Assembly: GCA_030584105.1 (NCBI GenBank)
Contig: CP129491.1
Span: 1,116,001 to 1,180,000, forward strand
Reading direction: 5' to 3'
Source: UTCHB3 sp002050155
Lineage (GTDB): Bacteria > Bacteroidota > Ignavibacteria > Ignavibacteriales > Ignavibacteriaceae
DNA length: 64,000 nucleotides
Position numbers and translations under genes: made by a program. The notes beneath the pieces are model-generated. The model was not told where the DNA came from. It searched no databases and saw nothing but the letters and a program-made list of their open reading frames with translations. This document shows, one piece after another, positions 43,542 through 51,800 of the stretch. Position 1 is the stretch's first letter; every line of letters starts with the position of its first letter.

Positions 43542-46424
43542 ATGAGAAAAATCTTCAGTCTGTTTTTCTTCATTTTTGTTGCAGTCCCTCTCTTTGCTCA
43601 AAATGCTGAACAGAAAGAGTGGCTGAAAAATTTCGCCAAAGAACAAAACGATCTTTGGCAGGCAGGAAGGCAACAAGCCGAATCCCTCGCTGTAAAGTGG
43701 AACCTTCCGATCAGAAAAGAATTCCCCGATGGCACCGTAATTGAAATTCAGGGCGTACAGGATGGGGTTCCTGTTTATCATATTACTGACAATGTTAATT
43801 CCGCTAAAACTATCGCTACCGATAAAGTGCAAGTGGGCAACTCATACGGTGTTTTCTCTTTGGATGGTTCAGGTACTAACATCGGGCTTTGGGAAGCCGG
43901 CGGTATCCCAAGAGCAACACATCAGGAGCTTGACGGAAGAGCCACTTCGAAAGATGGAGGCGGCGCTCAAACCCAACATGCTACCCACACTGCCGGTACT
44001 CTTATCGCTTCCGGCGTTTCGCCAAATGCTAAAGGTATGTCACCTAACGGCCATATTGACTACTATACCTCATCAAATGATCTTTCTGAAATTACTGCCG
44101 CTGCCGCTGCAGGGTTGAGAGTTTCAAGCCACAGTTACGGGCAAATTGTCGGGTGGAGATGGGACTATTACGGCGACAGCAAATGGACCTGGATGGGCAA
44201 CGAAAATATAAGCCCGACCGAAGACTACCGTTTCGGTTTCTACTCACAAACTTCACAGGCATGGGATAACATGCTGAATAATGCACCGAACTTACTCGTG
44301 GTTAAAAGTGCCGGTAACGACAGGGGCGAAGGTCCCGCACCCGGAACGCCACACCACCTGTATCCCAACAGTACAACTTTGGTAACAACCGTCAGAGATT
44401 TGGACGGCGGTGACGACGGCTACGATTGCATTAATGACGGCGTGGGTATTGCTAAAAATACTTTAACAATCGGTGCAGTGAGCAGAATTCCTAACGGATG
44501 GACTTCCCCCTCTTCAGTCGTTATGAGTTCTTTCAGCGGCTGGGGACCCACTGACGACGGCAGAATTAAACCTGATGTGGTGGCTGACGGTGTTAACCTC
44601 TACTCATCTTCTCACGAGTCGAACACTGCTTATGCAACAATTTCGGGAACCTCAATGGCAACCCCGAGCGTTGCCGGCTCTGTGGGCGATCTCCTTCAGC
44701 TTCAGCAGCAACTGCACGGAAGCACACCACTTCGTGCGGCTACTTTGAAGGCGTTAATCTTTCATACCGCAGATGAAGCGGGCGCAAATCCGGGACCTGA
44801 TTATGTTTTCGGATGGGGGTTGATGAACACTTTTAACGCCGCTTTGTTAATGAAAGTGAACAAAGATGTGGGAAATGACGCCCTGATTAAAGAAGAAGTT
44901 CTTAATAACGCAGGGCAGTTTCAGTATCAGGTGCAGTCAAACGGAACTGAACCGTTGAAGGCTACTATAAACTGGACAGACCCCGCAGGAACACCGCCCC
45001 CGGTTTCACTTAACCCGCAGGATATTATGCTGAAAAATGACCTCGATCTTCGAATCACGGGACCCGGCGGAACATTCTATCCCTGGGTTCTTGATCCTTT
45101 CGATCCTTCGGCAGCTGCAACTACAGGCGATAACTACCGGGACAACACCGAACAAATTTTAATTGCTAATCCTGCTGCGGGTAACTACACGATTACCGTT
45201 ACACATAAAGGCGGTTTGGTTAACGGTTCGCAGCCGTTTTCATTAGTGGTTTCGGGAATTGCTATCCCCGTTCCGGCTCAGGTTTCACTGACAACACCTG
45301 CCAACGGTGCAACCGGTGTTGATGTTAATGCTCCTCTTGGTTGGACAGTGGGAGAAAGAGCTTCGAAATACCACCTTCAGGTAGCAACCGACAATTCCTT
45401 TTCAACTATTGCTTATGAAAACAATGCGGTTGCGGGTGTTAATTTCACCGTTCAGGATACCCTTAACGGCTTAACTCAATATTTCTGGCGGGTTCGCAGC
45501 GGAAATAGCGGCGGTTTCAGCAATTGGAGCGAAGTGCGGAGTTTCACTACGGCGCTGGCTATCCCGGCTGTGCCCGTTAATGTTTACCCCGAGCATAACA
45601 GCAAAAATATCTCCGTGAAACCAACCGTTGATTGGCAAGGTGATTCTTACGCTCAGAAATACTGGTTAAGAGTTTCGAAAAATGCACTTTTCTCCAACTT
45701 GGTGTTTAACGATTCCACCATCACACAGAACTATCACACCATCGATTCACTGGCGGAACAAACAAAATATTACTGGAGAGTTGTGGCGATTAATCAGGCC
45801 GGCAGCAGTGCTCCATCCCCCTCGAGCATTTTTACTACCGGTTTGTTCGCACCGAGCAACCTGAGCGCTGTTGTTAACCAAAACGGCAAAGTTGATTTAA
45901 CTTGGGTTGACCGCTCAAACCTTGAAAACAAGTTCTATATTATGCGTGCTCAAGGTGATAATGACTATGCGGTTATCGATTCTGTTTTGGGTGCAAACTC
46001 CACATCTTACACAGATAACAACCCGATAACCGGTGAGCTTTCTTATAAAGTACTGGCGGCTAACGATGTAGCAATGTCCGATCCGAGTGACGCTGCGGCT
46101 GCTTCGGTAACCTCTGTAAAAGAAGGTAACCAACCCGGCGTGCCGAAAGAATTTGCGTTAGAGCAAAACTACCCGAATCCTTTCAATCCCTCGACTGAAA
46201 TTATGTTTGCACTGCCGTGGGAAAGCAATGTTAAACTGACAATCTACAACACCCTCGGTGAAAAAGTTGATGAGTTGGTTAACAAACCCCTTCGCTCGGG
46301 TTACTACACCGTCACCTGGAACGCTTCGGCATACAATTCCGGTGTTTACTTCTACACCATCACAGCAACAACGGCAGATGGTAAAAACATCAACATCACC
46401 AAAAAGATGCTGTTAGTGAAGTAG
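43542..46424 (+). CDS. Subtilisin-like protease with fibronectin-type domains and T9SS sorting domain
   Basis: A 960-residue secreted protein. The ATG at 43542 is preferred over the TTG just before it; GGAG lies upstream. After a signal peptide (MRKIFSLFFFIFVAVPLFAQ) and a short propeptide comes an S8 domain (about 95-440). Its motifs are GLWEAGGIPRATHQEL, HATHTAGT with H146, VVKSAGND and the Ser loop SGTSMATPSVAGSV with S371. The position normally held by catalytic Asp reads Glu118. A beta-sandwich P-type domain follows (about 455-570), then three fibronectin-like domains (about 580-855). The C-terminal sorting domain is NYPNPFNPSTEIMFALP ... GVYFYTITATTADGKN ... KKMLLVK. It is probably surface-attached or released by type IX secretion to degrade protein. 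Confidence 0.87.
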   Translation: MRKIFSLFFFIFVAVPLFAQNAEQKEWLKNFAKEQNDLWQAGRQQAESLAVKWNLPIRKEFPDGTVIEIQGVQDGVPVYHITDNVNSAKTIATDKVQVGNSYGVFSLDGSGTNIGLWEAGGIPRATHQELDGRATSKDGGGAQTQHATHTAGTLIASGVSPNAKGMSPNGHIDYYTSSNDLSEITAAAAAGLRVSSHSYGQIVGWRWDYYGDSKWTWMGNENISPTEDYRFGFYSQTSQAWDNMLNNAPNLLVVKSAGNDRGEGPAPGTPHHLYPNSTTLVTTVRDLDGGDDGYDCINDGVGIAKNTLTIGAVSRIPNGWTSPSSVVMSSFSGWGPTDDGRIKPDVVADGVNLYSSSHESNTAYATISGTSMATPSVAGSVGDLLQLQQQLHGSTPLRAATLKALIFHTADEAGANPGPDYVFGWGLMNTFNAALLMKVNKDVGNDALIKEEVLNNAGQFQYQVQSNGTEPLKATINWTDPAGTPPPVSLNPQDIMLKNDLDLRITGPGGTFYPWVLDPFDPSAAATTGDNYRDNTEQILIANPAAGNYTITVTHKGGLVNGSQPFSLVVSGIAIPVPAQVSLTTPANGATGVDVNAPLGWTVGERASKYHLQVATDNSFSTIAYENNAVAGVNFTVQDTLNGLTQYFWRVRSGNSGGFSNWSEVRSFTTALAIPAVPVNVYPEHNSKNISVKPTVDWQGDSYAQKYWLRVSKNALFSNLVFNDSTITQNYHTIDSLAEQTKYYWRVVAINQAGSSAPSPSSIFTTGLFAPSNLSAVVNQNGKVDLTWVDRSNLENKFYIMRAQGDNDYAVIDSVLGANSTSYTDNNPITGELSYKVLAANDVAMSDPSDAAAASVTSVKEGNQPGVPKEFALEQNYPNPFNPSTEIMFALPWESNVKLTIYNTLGEKVDELVNKPLRSGYYTVTWNASAYNSGVYFYTITATTADGKNINITKKMLLVK

Positions 46425-46442
46425 AAGTGGGGTTCTTGGAGA

Positions 46443-46485
46443 CGAAAGTAATGGCGGGCGAAAGTAATGGCGGGCGAAAGTAATG
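46443..46485. repeat. 16-bp tandem repeat after the subtilase gene
   Basis: CGAAAGTAATGGCGGG occurs twice in a row and starts a third time, beginning 19 bases after the stop codon. Confidence 0.9.
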
Positions 46486-46673
46486 CAAAAAATACTGCAG
46501 TTCGTTACCAATGAGATGTTGGCGAAGTGGGGTTGATTGCAGTTTTTTAAGCAGAGCATTAAAACTTTATGTTTAAGGTTTTGGATTTCAGGTTGAAGCT
46601 TATACTTCCTGACTAAATCACAAACACTATGTAAACTCTTTAAGCCTCCAACTTCGAAAGTAGGGATTTTATT

Positions 46674-46716
46674 AAGCTGAGCTTTTGAGATTTTCTCAGA
46701 GGCTCAGCTTTTTTAT
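46674..46716 (+). terminator. Intrinsic terminator downstream of the subtilase gene
   Basis: AAGCTGAGC pairs with GCTCAGCTT, with an inner pairing possible in the loop, followed by a run of T. Confidence 0.82.
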
Positions 46717-46746
46717 TATAAACTGAAGAAGTGTTTTTTTTAGAGA

Positions 46747-47010
46747 GGAGTAGTTGTAGGTTTGTGTACCCATTAAGTTGAGGGATTCACTGCTTGTGGG
46801 ATTGTGTTGTTAGGAGTAGTTGTAGGTTTGTGGAACCATTAAGTTGAGGGATTCACTGCTTGTGGGATTGTGCTGTTAGGAGTAGTTGTAGGTTTGTGGA
46901 ACCATTAAGTTGAGGGATTCATTGCTTGTGGGATTTTGCTGTTAGGAGTAGTTGTAGGTTTGTGGAACCATTAAGTTGAGGGATTCACTGCTTGTGGGAT
47001 TTTGCTGTTA
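46747..47010. repeat. 66-bp tandem repeat, four units
   Basis: Units start GGAGTAGTTGTAGGTTTGTG at 46747, 46813, 46879 and 46945, an exact 66-bp period. They are more than about 95 percent identical. There is no gene in the array and no spacer. The bases after the last unit keep faint similarity (GCTTGTAGGGTTGCACTGTT). Confidence 0.95.
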
Positions 47011-47491
47011 TTAGATTTATGGAGTTTTACTAATAAGACACCTCGGTAATTTGGTTGTTGTTTTCTTTGCTTGTAGGGTTGCACTGTTGTTTAGTTGTAG
47101 AGTGGGAAGAATATTTAGTAGGCAATTAATTTTAACCTAAAAAAAATTATCCCAAAGCAATTTTAAAAATTTCGCTCTGAAACATGGTTCTACTACCTCT
47201 TTCTGATTATATTTGCACCACAAAATTCCCGGTGGTCTCTGGGTTGAGGTTTTTCCTTAATCTACGCTGCCGGGTTTTCGTTTTTAAATAACCTTCATCA
47301 TTTTAAATAATCTGCTATTTGTAACTATTGATAAAAGCTACATCTAATCTCCTAAGAAGCCGCTTTTATCATAAATGGAAAGAGAAAAATTCACTTAAAT
47401 TTCATGAATAGCTTACATAATCTTCGCTATTTTCCCCGCTTTTACAAAAATTTAACCACCTACATTCCTCCTCGCATATTCTTCAAGCCAC

Positions 47492-47546
47492 AAAAAAAAC
47501 CTGCCAATTTGAGCATAACCGATTAAACCGGCAGAGGCTTGGCAGG
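47492..47546 (-). terminator. Intrinsic terminator, minus strand
   Basis: Read on the minus strand, CCTGCCA and TGGCAGG pair around a 33-base loop that can form its own hairpin, followed by eight T. It would end transcripts from the T9SS remnant or the tRNA cluster. Confidence 0.75.
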
Positions 47547-47873
47547 TGTGTTAATACAAAAATAACAAATAATTTTGAAATAAAAGAATTTATTTCATTT
47601 CTTGAGTAACTATCTCCTTTTCAACCTGAATCCATAGGCAGCATTGTTCTTTTTGAAATAGCATCCATAACATGGTTGATCCATCAATTTCATTATGCTG
47701 TTTGAAAATCATCTATATAGTAACCTAAATCCTAAAACGGAAGTGATTTGTTAGGAAACCACTTCCTTTTCACAGTTACTTCAAAAACAGCAGTGCTTTC
47801 GTTAAAAATTGTATCATTAATATGGTTACTCCAAAAGCAGCTTTGTTTTGTTTTAGCTCTCTCCTTTTCTCAG

Positions 47874-48038
47874 CTATTTCAATAGCAGCATCTTTTTGGT
47901 AATTGATACTTCCTCACTTTTCAGCCGGTAAAAATATACGCCTGATGTCAGGTTATATTTTCCTGCGCCGAAGTCTAAGGAGTAGCTGCCTGCTGCCTGA
48001 TAACCCTCAATTGGCACAGCAACTTCCTGACCTAATGT
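47874..48038 (-). pseudogene. Remnant of a T9SS C-terminal sorting domain
   Basis: Minus-strand translation gives TLGQEVAVPIEGYQAAG, then SLDFGAGKYNLTSGVYFYRL, then ITKKMLLLK and a stop. That is the last two thirds of a type IX sorting domain (compare the subtilase tail GVYFYTI ... KKMLLVK). Upstream the frame is cut by a stop, and the NYPNPFNPST part and the cargo domain are missing. Two weaker stop-containing tails (ALLFLK-stop near 47776 and KLLLE-stop near 47826) follow at about 50-base spacing. Confidence 0.75.
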
Positions 48039-48042
48039 CTAA

Positions 48043-48190
48043 ACCAAACATGTTAATTAAACTTGCCTAAGAATGAAAAAGCTTTCAACTTGAAGAAAAG
48101 CTATTTAAAATGAAGAAAGCCCTTGTTACTTAAAAAGCAACAAAGGCTTCAAACCTGTGGGCGCTCAGGGATTCGAACCCCGGACCCTCC
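48043..48190. repeat. Long direct repeat, copy A (mate at 48453-48599)
   Basis: From CCAAAC/ATGTTAATT through GAATGAAAAAGCTTTCAACT and the terminator hairpin into the tRNA-Val 3' end, this segment recurs with about 90 percent identity 410 bases on, in front of the intact tRNA-Val 3' end. Confidence 0.85.
48113..48151 (-). terminator. Terminator-like hairpin after tRNA fragment 1
   Basis: On the minus strand GAAGCCTTTGTTGC pairs with GTAACAAGGGCTTTC around a T-rich loop, followed by TTCATTTT. The near-identical hairpin follows the intact tRNA-Val. Confidence 0.6.
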
Positions 48191-48218
48191 CGATGTATCG
48201 GGATGCTCTGAACCAAAC
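48158..48218 (-). pseudogene. Truncated tRNA-Val copy 1 (3' half)
   Basis: It matches the intact tRNA-Val from the D-loop to the discriminator: T-arm GGGGTTCGAATCCC and 3' acceptor strand AGCGCCC are present. The 5' acceptor strand and D-stem half are absent, and the anticodon arm is replaced by the palindrome CCCGATACATCGGG, one base too short for a normal arm. It is not expected to work as a tRNA. The 83 bases from 48158 are identical to those from 48285. Confidence 0.88.
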
Positions 48219-48237
48219 TATGTATCCTTAAAACAAA

Positions 48238-48276
48238 AAAGAGGCTGTTTGATATGTATTATCAAAACAGCCTCAT
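48238..48276 (-). terminator. Terminator-like hairpin after tRNA fragment 2
   Basis: On the minus strand GAGGCTGTTTTGATA pairs with TATCAAACAGCCTC (one bulge), followed by TTTTTTGTTTT. Confidence 0.78.
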
Positions 48277-48284
48277 TGGATTCG

Positions 48285-48345
48285 TGGGCGCTCAGGGATT
48301 CGAACCCCGGACCCTCCCGATGTATCGGGATGCTCTGAACCAAAC
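48285..48345 (-). pseudogene. Truncated tRNA-Val copy 2 (3' half)
   Basis: Identical to copy 1 over 83 bases. Same missing 5' acceptor strand and same CCCGATACATCGGG palindrome in place of the anticodon arm. It begins 127 bases from copy 1. Confidence 0.88.
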
Positions 48346-48361
48346 TATGTATCCTTAAAAC

Positions 48362-48391
48362 AAAAAAGCCCTGTTAAAAATAACAGGACTT
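48362..48391 (-). terminator. Terminator-like hairpin after tRNA fragment 3
   Basis: On the minus strand AGTCCTGTTA pairs with TAACAGGGCT (one mismatch), followed by TTTTTG. Confidence 0.78.
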
Positions 48392-48398
48392 TCTTTCG

Positions 48399-48456
48399 TG
48401 GGCGCTCAGGGATTCGAACCCCGGACCCTCCCGATGTATCGGGATGCTCTGAACCA
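48399..48456 (-). pseudogene. Truncated tRNA-Val copy 3 (3' half)
   Basis: Same 3' half and same palindromic anticodon arm as copies 1 and 2; similarity ends right after the D-loop segment (TTTGGTTCAGAGC on the minus strand). Confidence 0.88.
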
Positions 48457-48599
48457 AATAGGTTAATTTAACCTGCCCGAGAATGAAAAACCTTTCAACT
48501 TGAAGAAAAGCTATTTAAAATGAAGAAAGCCCTTGTTACTTAAAAAGCAGCAAAGGCTTCAAACCTGTGGGCGCTCAGGGATTCGAACCCCGGACCCTC
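48453..48599. repeat. Long direct repeat, copy B
   Basis: Mate of 48043-48190. It includes the terminator hairpin that follows the intact tRNA-Val (about 48523-48561). Confidence 0.85.
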
Positions 48600-48642
48600 T
48601 GCTTGTAAGGCAGATGCTCTAAACCAACTGAGCTAAGCGCCC
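48568..48642 (-). tRNA. tRNA-Val (TAC anticodon)
   Basis: A 75-base cloverleaf: acceptor GGGCGCT/AGCGCCC, D-arm GCTC...GAGC, anticodon arm TCTGC-CTTACAA-GCAGA with anticodon TAC, T-arm around TTCGAAT, discriminator A. CCA is not encoded. It is the intact member of an array with three truncated 3' halves downstream, and shares orientation with tRNA-Gly. Confidence 0.95.
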
Positions 48643-48743
48643 CCTTTTTCAAAAATTTCAGACTGTAAATTTACCACTTTCCCGAATAAAAAACAAACCG
48701 CTAACGCCAACAAAAAAAATATTTTCCAAATAAATAAAAATAT

Positions 48744-48819
48744 TGGAGCGGGCAACGGGATTCGAACCCGCGACATTCAGCTTGGGAAGCTGACACTCTA
48801 CCAACTGAGTTATGCCCGC
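48744..48819 (-). tRNA. tRNA-Gly (CCC anticodon)
   Basis: Acceptor GCGGGCA/TGCCCGC, D-arm CTC AGTTGGTA GAG type, anticodon arm TCAGC-TTCCCAA-GCTGA with anticodon CCC, T-arm GCGGG-TTCGAAT-CCCGT, discriminator T, followed by an encoded CCA. It is probably transcribed ahead of tRNA-Val. Confidence 0.95.
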
Positions 48820-48888
48820 ATTTGAATCCGAAAATTACGAAAATTTCCGGAATCCAAAAAGATAATCTTTCTTCCCCCTAAGCACCCG

Positions 48889-51800
48889 TTACAGCATAGT
48901 AAATGCTGTACGGATTATAGCATCCTGTTGCATATTCGAAAGTTTATAAGAGCCCACCGCCGGACTTGCACTTGCGGGTCTTCCGATATAAACCACTTTG
49001 GTTTTACCTTCCAGCAACTCGTCAATTCTTGGGTTAAGGAAAGTCCAGCCGCCCATGTTCCGCGGTTCTTCCTGCACCCAGAAAACCTCGTTAAAATTGG
49101 GATATTTATCCAGGATTCCTTTCAGCAGTTCAGATTCAAAGGGATAATATTGCTCAACCCTGATAATCGCCACATCGGTGAACCCGTGTTCTTTCCTGAA
49201 TTTATCAAGCTCGTAGTAAATCTTTCCGGCGGTCAGCATTATCTTTCTGACATTGCTCCTGTCTGCAACAAAATCATCGTCAATAAACTCCCTGAAACTT
49301 CCGGATAAGAAGTGTTGCTTCGGCGAGCGCGCTTCAGGCAAACGCAGCAGGCTCTTCGGCGTCATCACTAAAAGGGGGCGTTGTTCATCCTTTTTCATCT
49401 GTCTGCGCAGCAGATGGAAATAATTCGCGGGGTCTGAAAGGTGGCACACTTCCATATTACCCTCAGCACAAAGGATCAGGTACCTTTCGGGTCTTGCGCT
49501 TGAGTGCTCGGGTCCCTGCCCTTCAAACCCATGCGGCAGCAGCAGAACCACATTGTTCGGAGTGTTCCACTTCTCTTTCGAAGCAACTATAAAATTATCG
49601 ATTATCACCTGCGCACTGTTTGCAAAATCACCAAACTGCGCCTCCCAAATCACTAAGGTTTTTGGGTCAGCCGTGCTGTAGCCATATTCGAATCCAAGCA
49701 CGGCAGCTTCAGAGAGGTTGCTGTCCAGAATTTCAGCTTTTGCCTGGTCGTTATAGATGTGGTTAATCGGAAAATATTCGTGCCCATCCTGAACATCAGA
49801 AAACGCCATGTGCCTTTGCGTGAAAGTACCCCGCACACAATCCTGCCCGCTGAGCCTGACGGGAGTTTTCTCCTTCAGAAGTGTAGCAAAAGCGGCAAAT
49901 TCTGCGGTTGCCCAGTCAGCCAGCCCATCTTTGGAAAGCGCCAGTTCCTTTCTTTTTTCCAAGAATTTCACCAATTTTGGGTGCAGATGAAATCCTTCGG
50001 GCAGTGTGCTTCCTTTTATCAGCACTTCGTTCAGCACCTCTTCGGAAACAGCGGTGTTATGCACTTCCCTTTCTTCTTCCTCGGCTTCTTTGTTCACATC
50101 GAACAAAATATCGCCTGAAAATTTATTTTTGATATTCACAACCACCTGAAGGGCATCTTCCAGTTTCTGAATGTATGCCTTGCGCATATTTTCGGCGTCT
50201 TCGGAGGTTATGGTTGTCTCATTAACAAGCTTTTGCGCGTAAATTTTGGTTACAGATTCATGCTGTTTTATTTTTGCGTAAAGAATTGGCTGTGTGTAGC
50301 CGGGGTCGTCGCCTTCGTTATGCCCGTGTCGGCGGTATCCGACAATATCAACCACCACATCTTTTTTGAATTTCTGCCGGTATTCGAATGCAATCTTAAT
50401 GCAATGAAGCACCGATTCGGGGTCGTCACCGTTGACATGGAACACGGGCGCCTGAACAATCCGCGCCACATCCGTTGCGTAAACCGACGACCGCGCCTCC
50501 TCGGGCGTTGTGGTGAACCCAATCTGGTTATTTGTAACAATGTGAATTGTGCCGCCCGTTTTATAGCCCGCCAGTTGCGAAAGGTTGATGGTTTCGGCAA
50601 CCACTCCCTGACCCGCAAAGGCGGAATCGCCGTGCAACAGAACAGGAATGATGTGGCGCCTGTCGGTATAGTTTGCTCTGGTTTGTTTCGAGCGTACAAT
50701 CCCTTCAACAACGGGGTTCACCCACTCCAAGTGGCTTGGATTCGAGGCAATAGAAACCCCAATTTCCCTCCGGAAACGGGTTTTAACTTTGTTGGTTGCT
50801 CCAAGATGGTATTTTACATCACCGGAGCCGGCGGTGGATTCGGGGTCAACTATATCTTCAAATTCTGCAAGAATCGACTCATACGATTTCCCGACAATAT
50901 TGGTCAAAACATTCAGGCGCCCTCTGTGAGCCATACCGAGAACGATTTCCCGGACATTGTTATCCGCAGCAATTGTAAGCAGATAGTCAAGCGCAGGAAT
51001 GGTAGCCTCAAGCCCTTCGAGTGAAAACCGTTTGTGCCCAATGAACCGTGTATGTATAAAATGCTCAAAATTTTCGGCTTCAATAAGTTTGTTCAGAATT
51101 TGCTTTTTGGTTGCATGGTCAAAGTTGGGCTTATTTTCCTCCGGTTCCATCTTATTTTGCAGCCATGTTTTCTCGTCGCTCGACTGGATGTGCATATATT
51201 CAGCGCCGATATTTTTACAATAGGTGTTCTGAAGTTTATCTAAGATTTGCCGAAGTGTTGCCGTTTTAACGCCGCCAAAATCGTGAGTAAGGAAGAGGCG
51301 GTCGTAATCCCAAACGGTCAATTCATGGAACTGCGGGTCAAGCTCTTTGTGATAGATGTTATTGTTGCCAAGCGGGTCGGTTGTAGCAATCAGGTGCCCC
51401 CTTACGCGGAACATGTTAATCATCTGGCGTACCCGCCCCTGTTTTGCAATTTCTTCGTAGCCAACAACCGTTTCGTTAAACGCCGGAACATTATCTTTCT
51501 GCCATTTATGCGGTATCTGAGGGATGCCGAGGCTGTCAAAAAGCCCCTCGTAAAAGTCGTTTTCCCCCATCAGCATAGCGCTGATTTCACCGAGGAATAA
51601 ACCGGATTCCGCCCCCTGAATAATTCTGTGGTCGTAAGTGCTGGTGATCGTCATAACCTTGCTCAACCCAAGATTTGAAACCGCCTCAGGTGACATGGCT
51701 ACAAACTGCGCCGGGTACTGAATAGCCCCTGTAGCAACAATTGTGCCCTGCCCGACCATAAGGCGCGGATTGGATGAAATTGTGCCGAGCGTGCCCGGGT

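Larger units (their letters stand above)
46425..47873. other. Gene-poor region of repeats and decayed tails
   Basis: About 1.45 kb without an intact gene. In order: a 16-bp repeat at 46443, a terminator at 46674, the 66-bp repeat at 46747-47010, unassigned AT-rich DNA to about 47490, a minus-strand terminator at 47492 and weak copies of a T9SS gene tail at about 47776 and 47826. It looks like the remains of one or more secreted-protein genes on the minus strand. Confidence 0.6.

Noticed and set aside
46747..47010. Possible CRISPR array from the 66-bp periodicity
   Set aside because: The whole 66-bp unit is conserved, including the part that would be spacer.
48123..48338. Plus-strand frame reading SGIRTPDP...
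   Set aside because: A well-known spurious translation of the antisense of tRNA sequence; here it crosses two tRNA-Val fragments.
48158..48456. The tRNA fragments as functional tRNAs or attachment sites
   Set aside because: They lack the 5' acceptor strand and D-stem, and the anticodon arm is a base too short. Attachment-site use is not supported because no integrase is near.
46425..48900. Genomic island or integrated element beside the tRNA genes
   Set aside because: No integrase, no flanking direct repeat of a whole tRNA 3' end around foreign genes, and no cargo genes; the repeats are local duplications.
50233..51024. 263-codon plus-strand frame inside kgd
   Set aside because: Antisense shadow of a strongly conserved gene; no recognisable domain.
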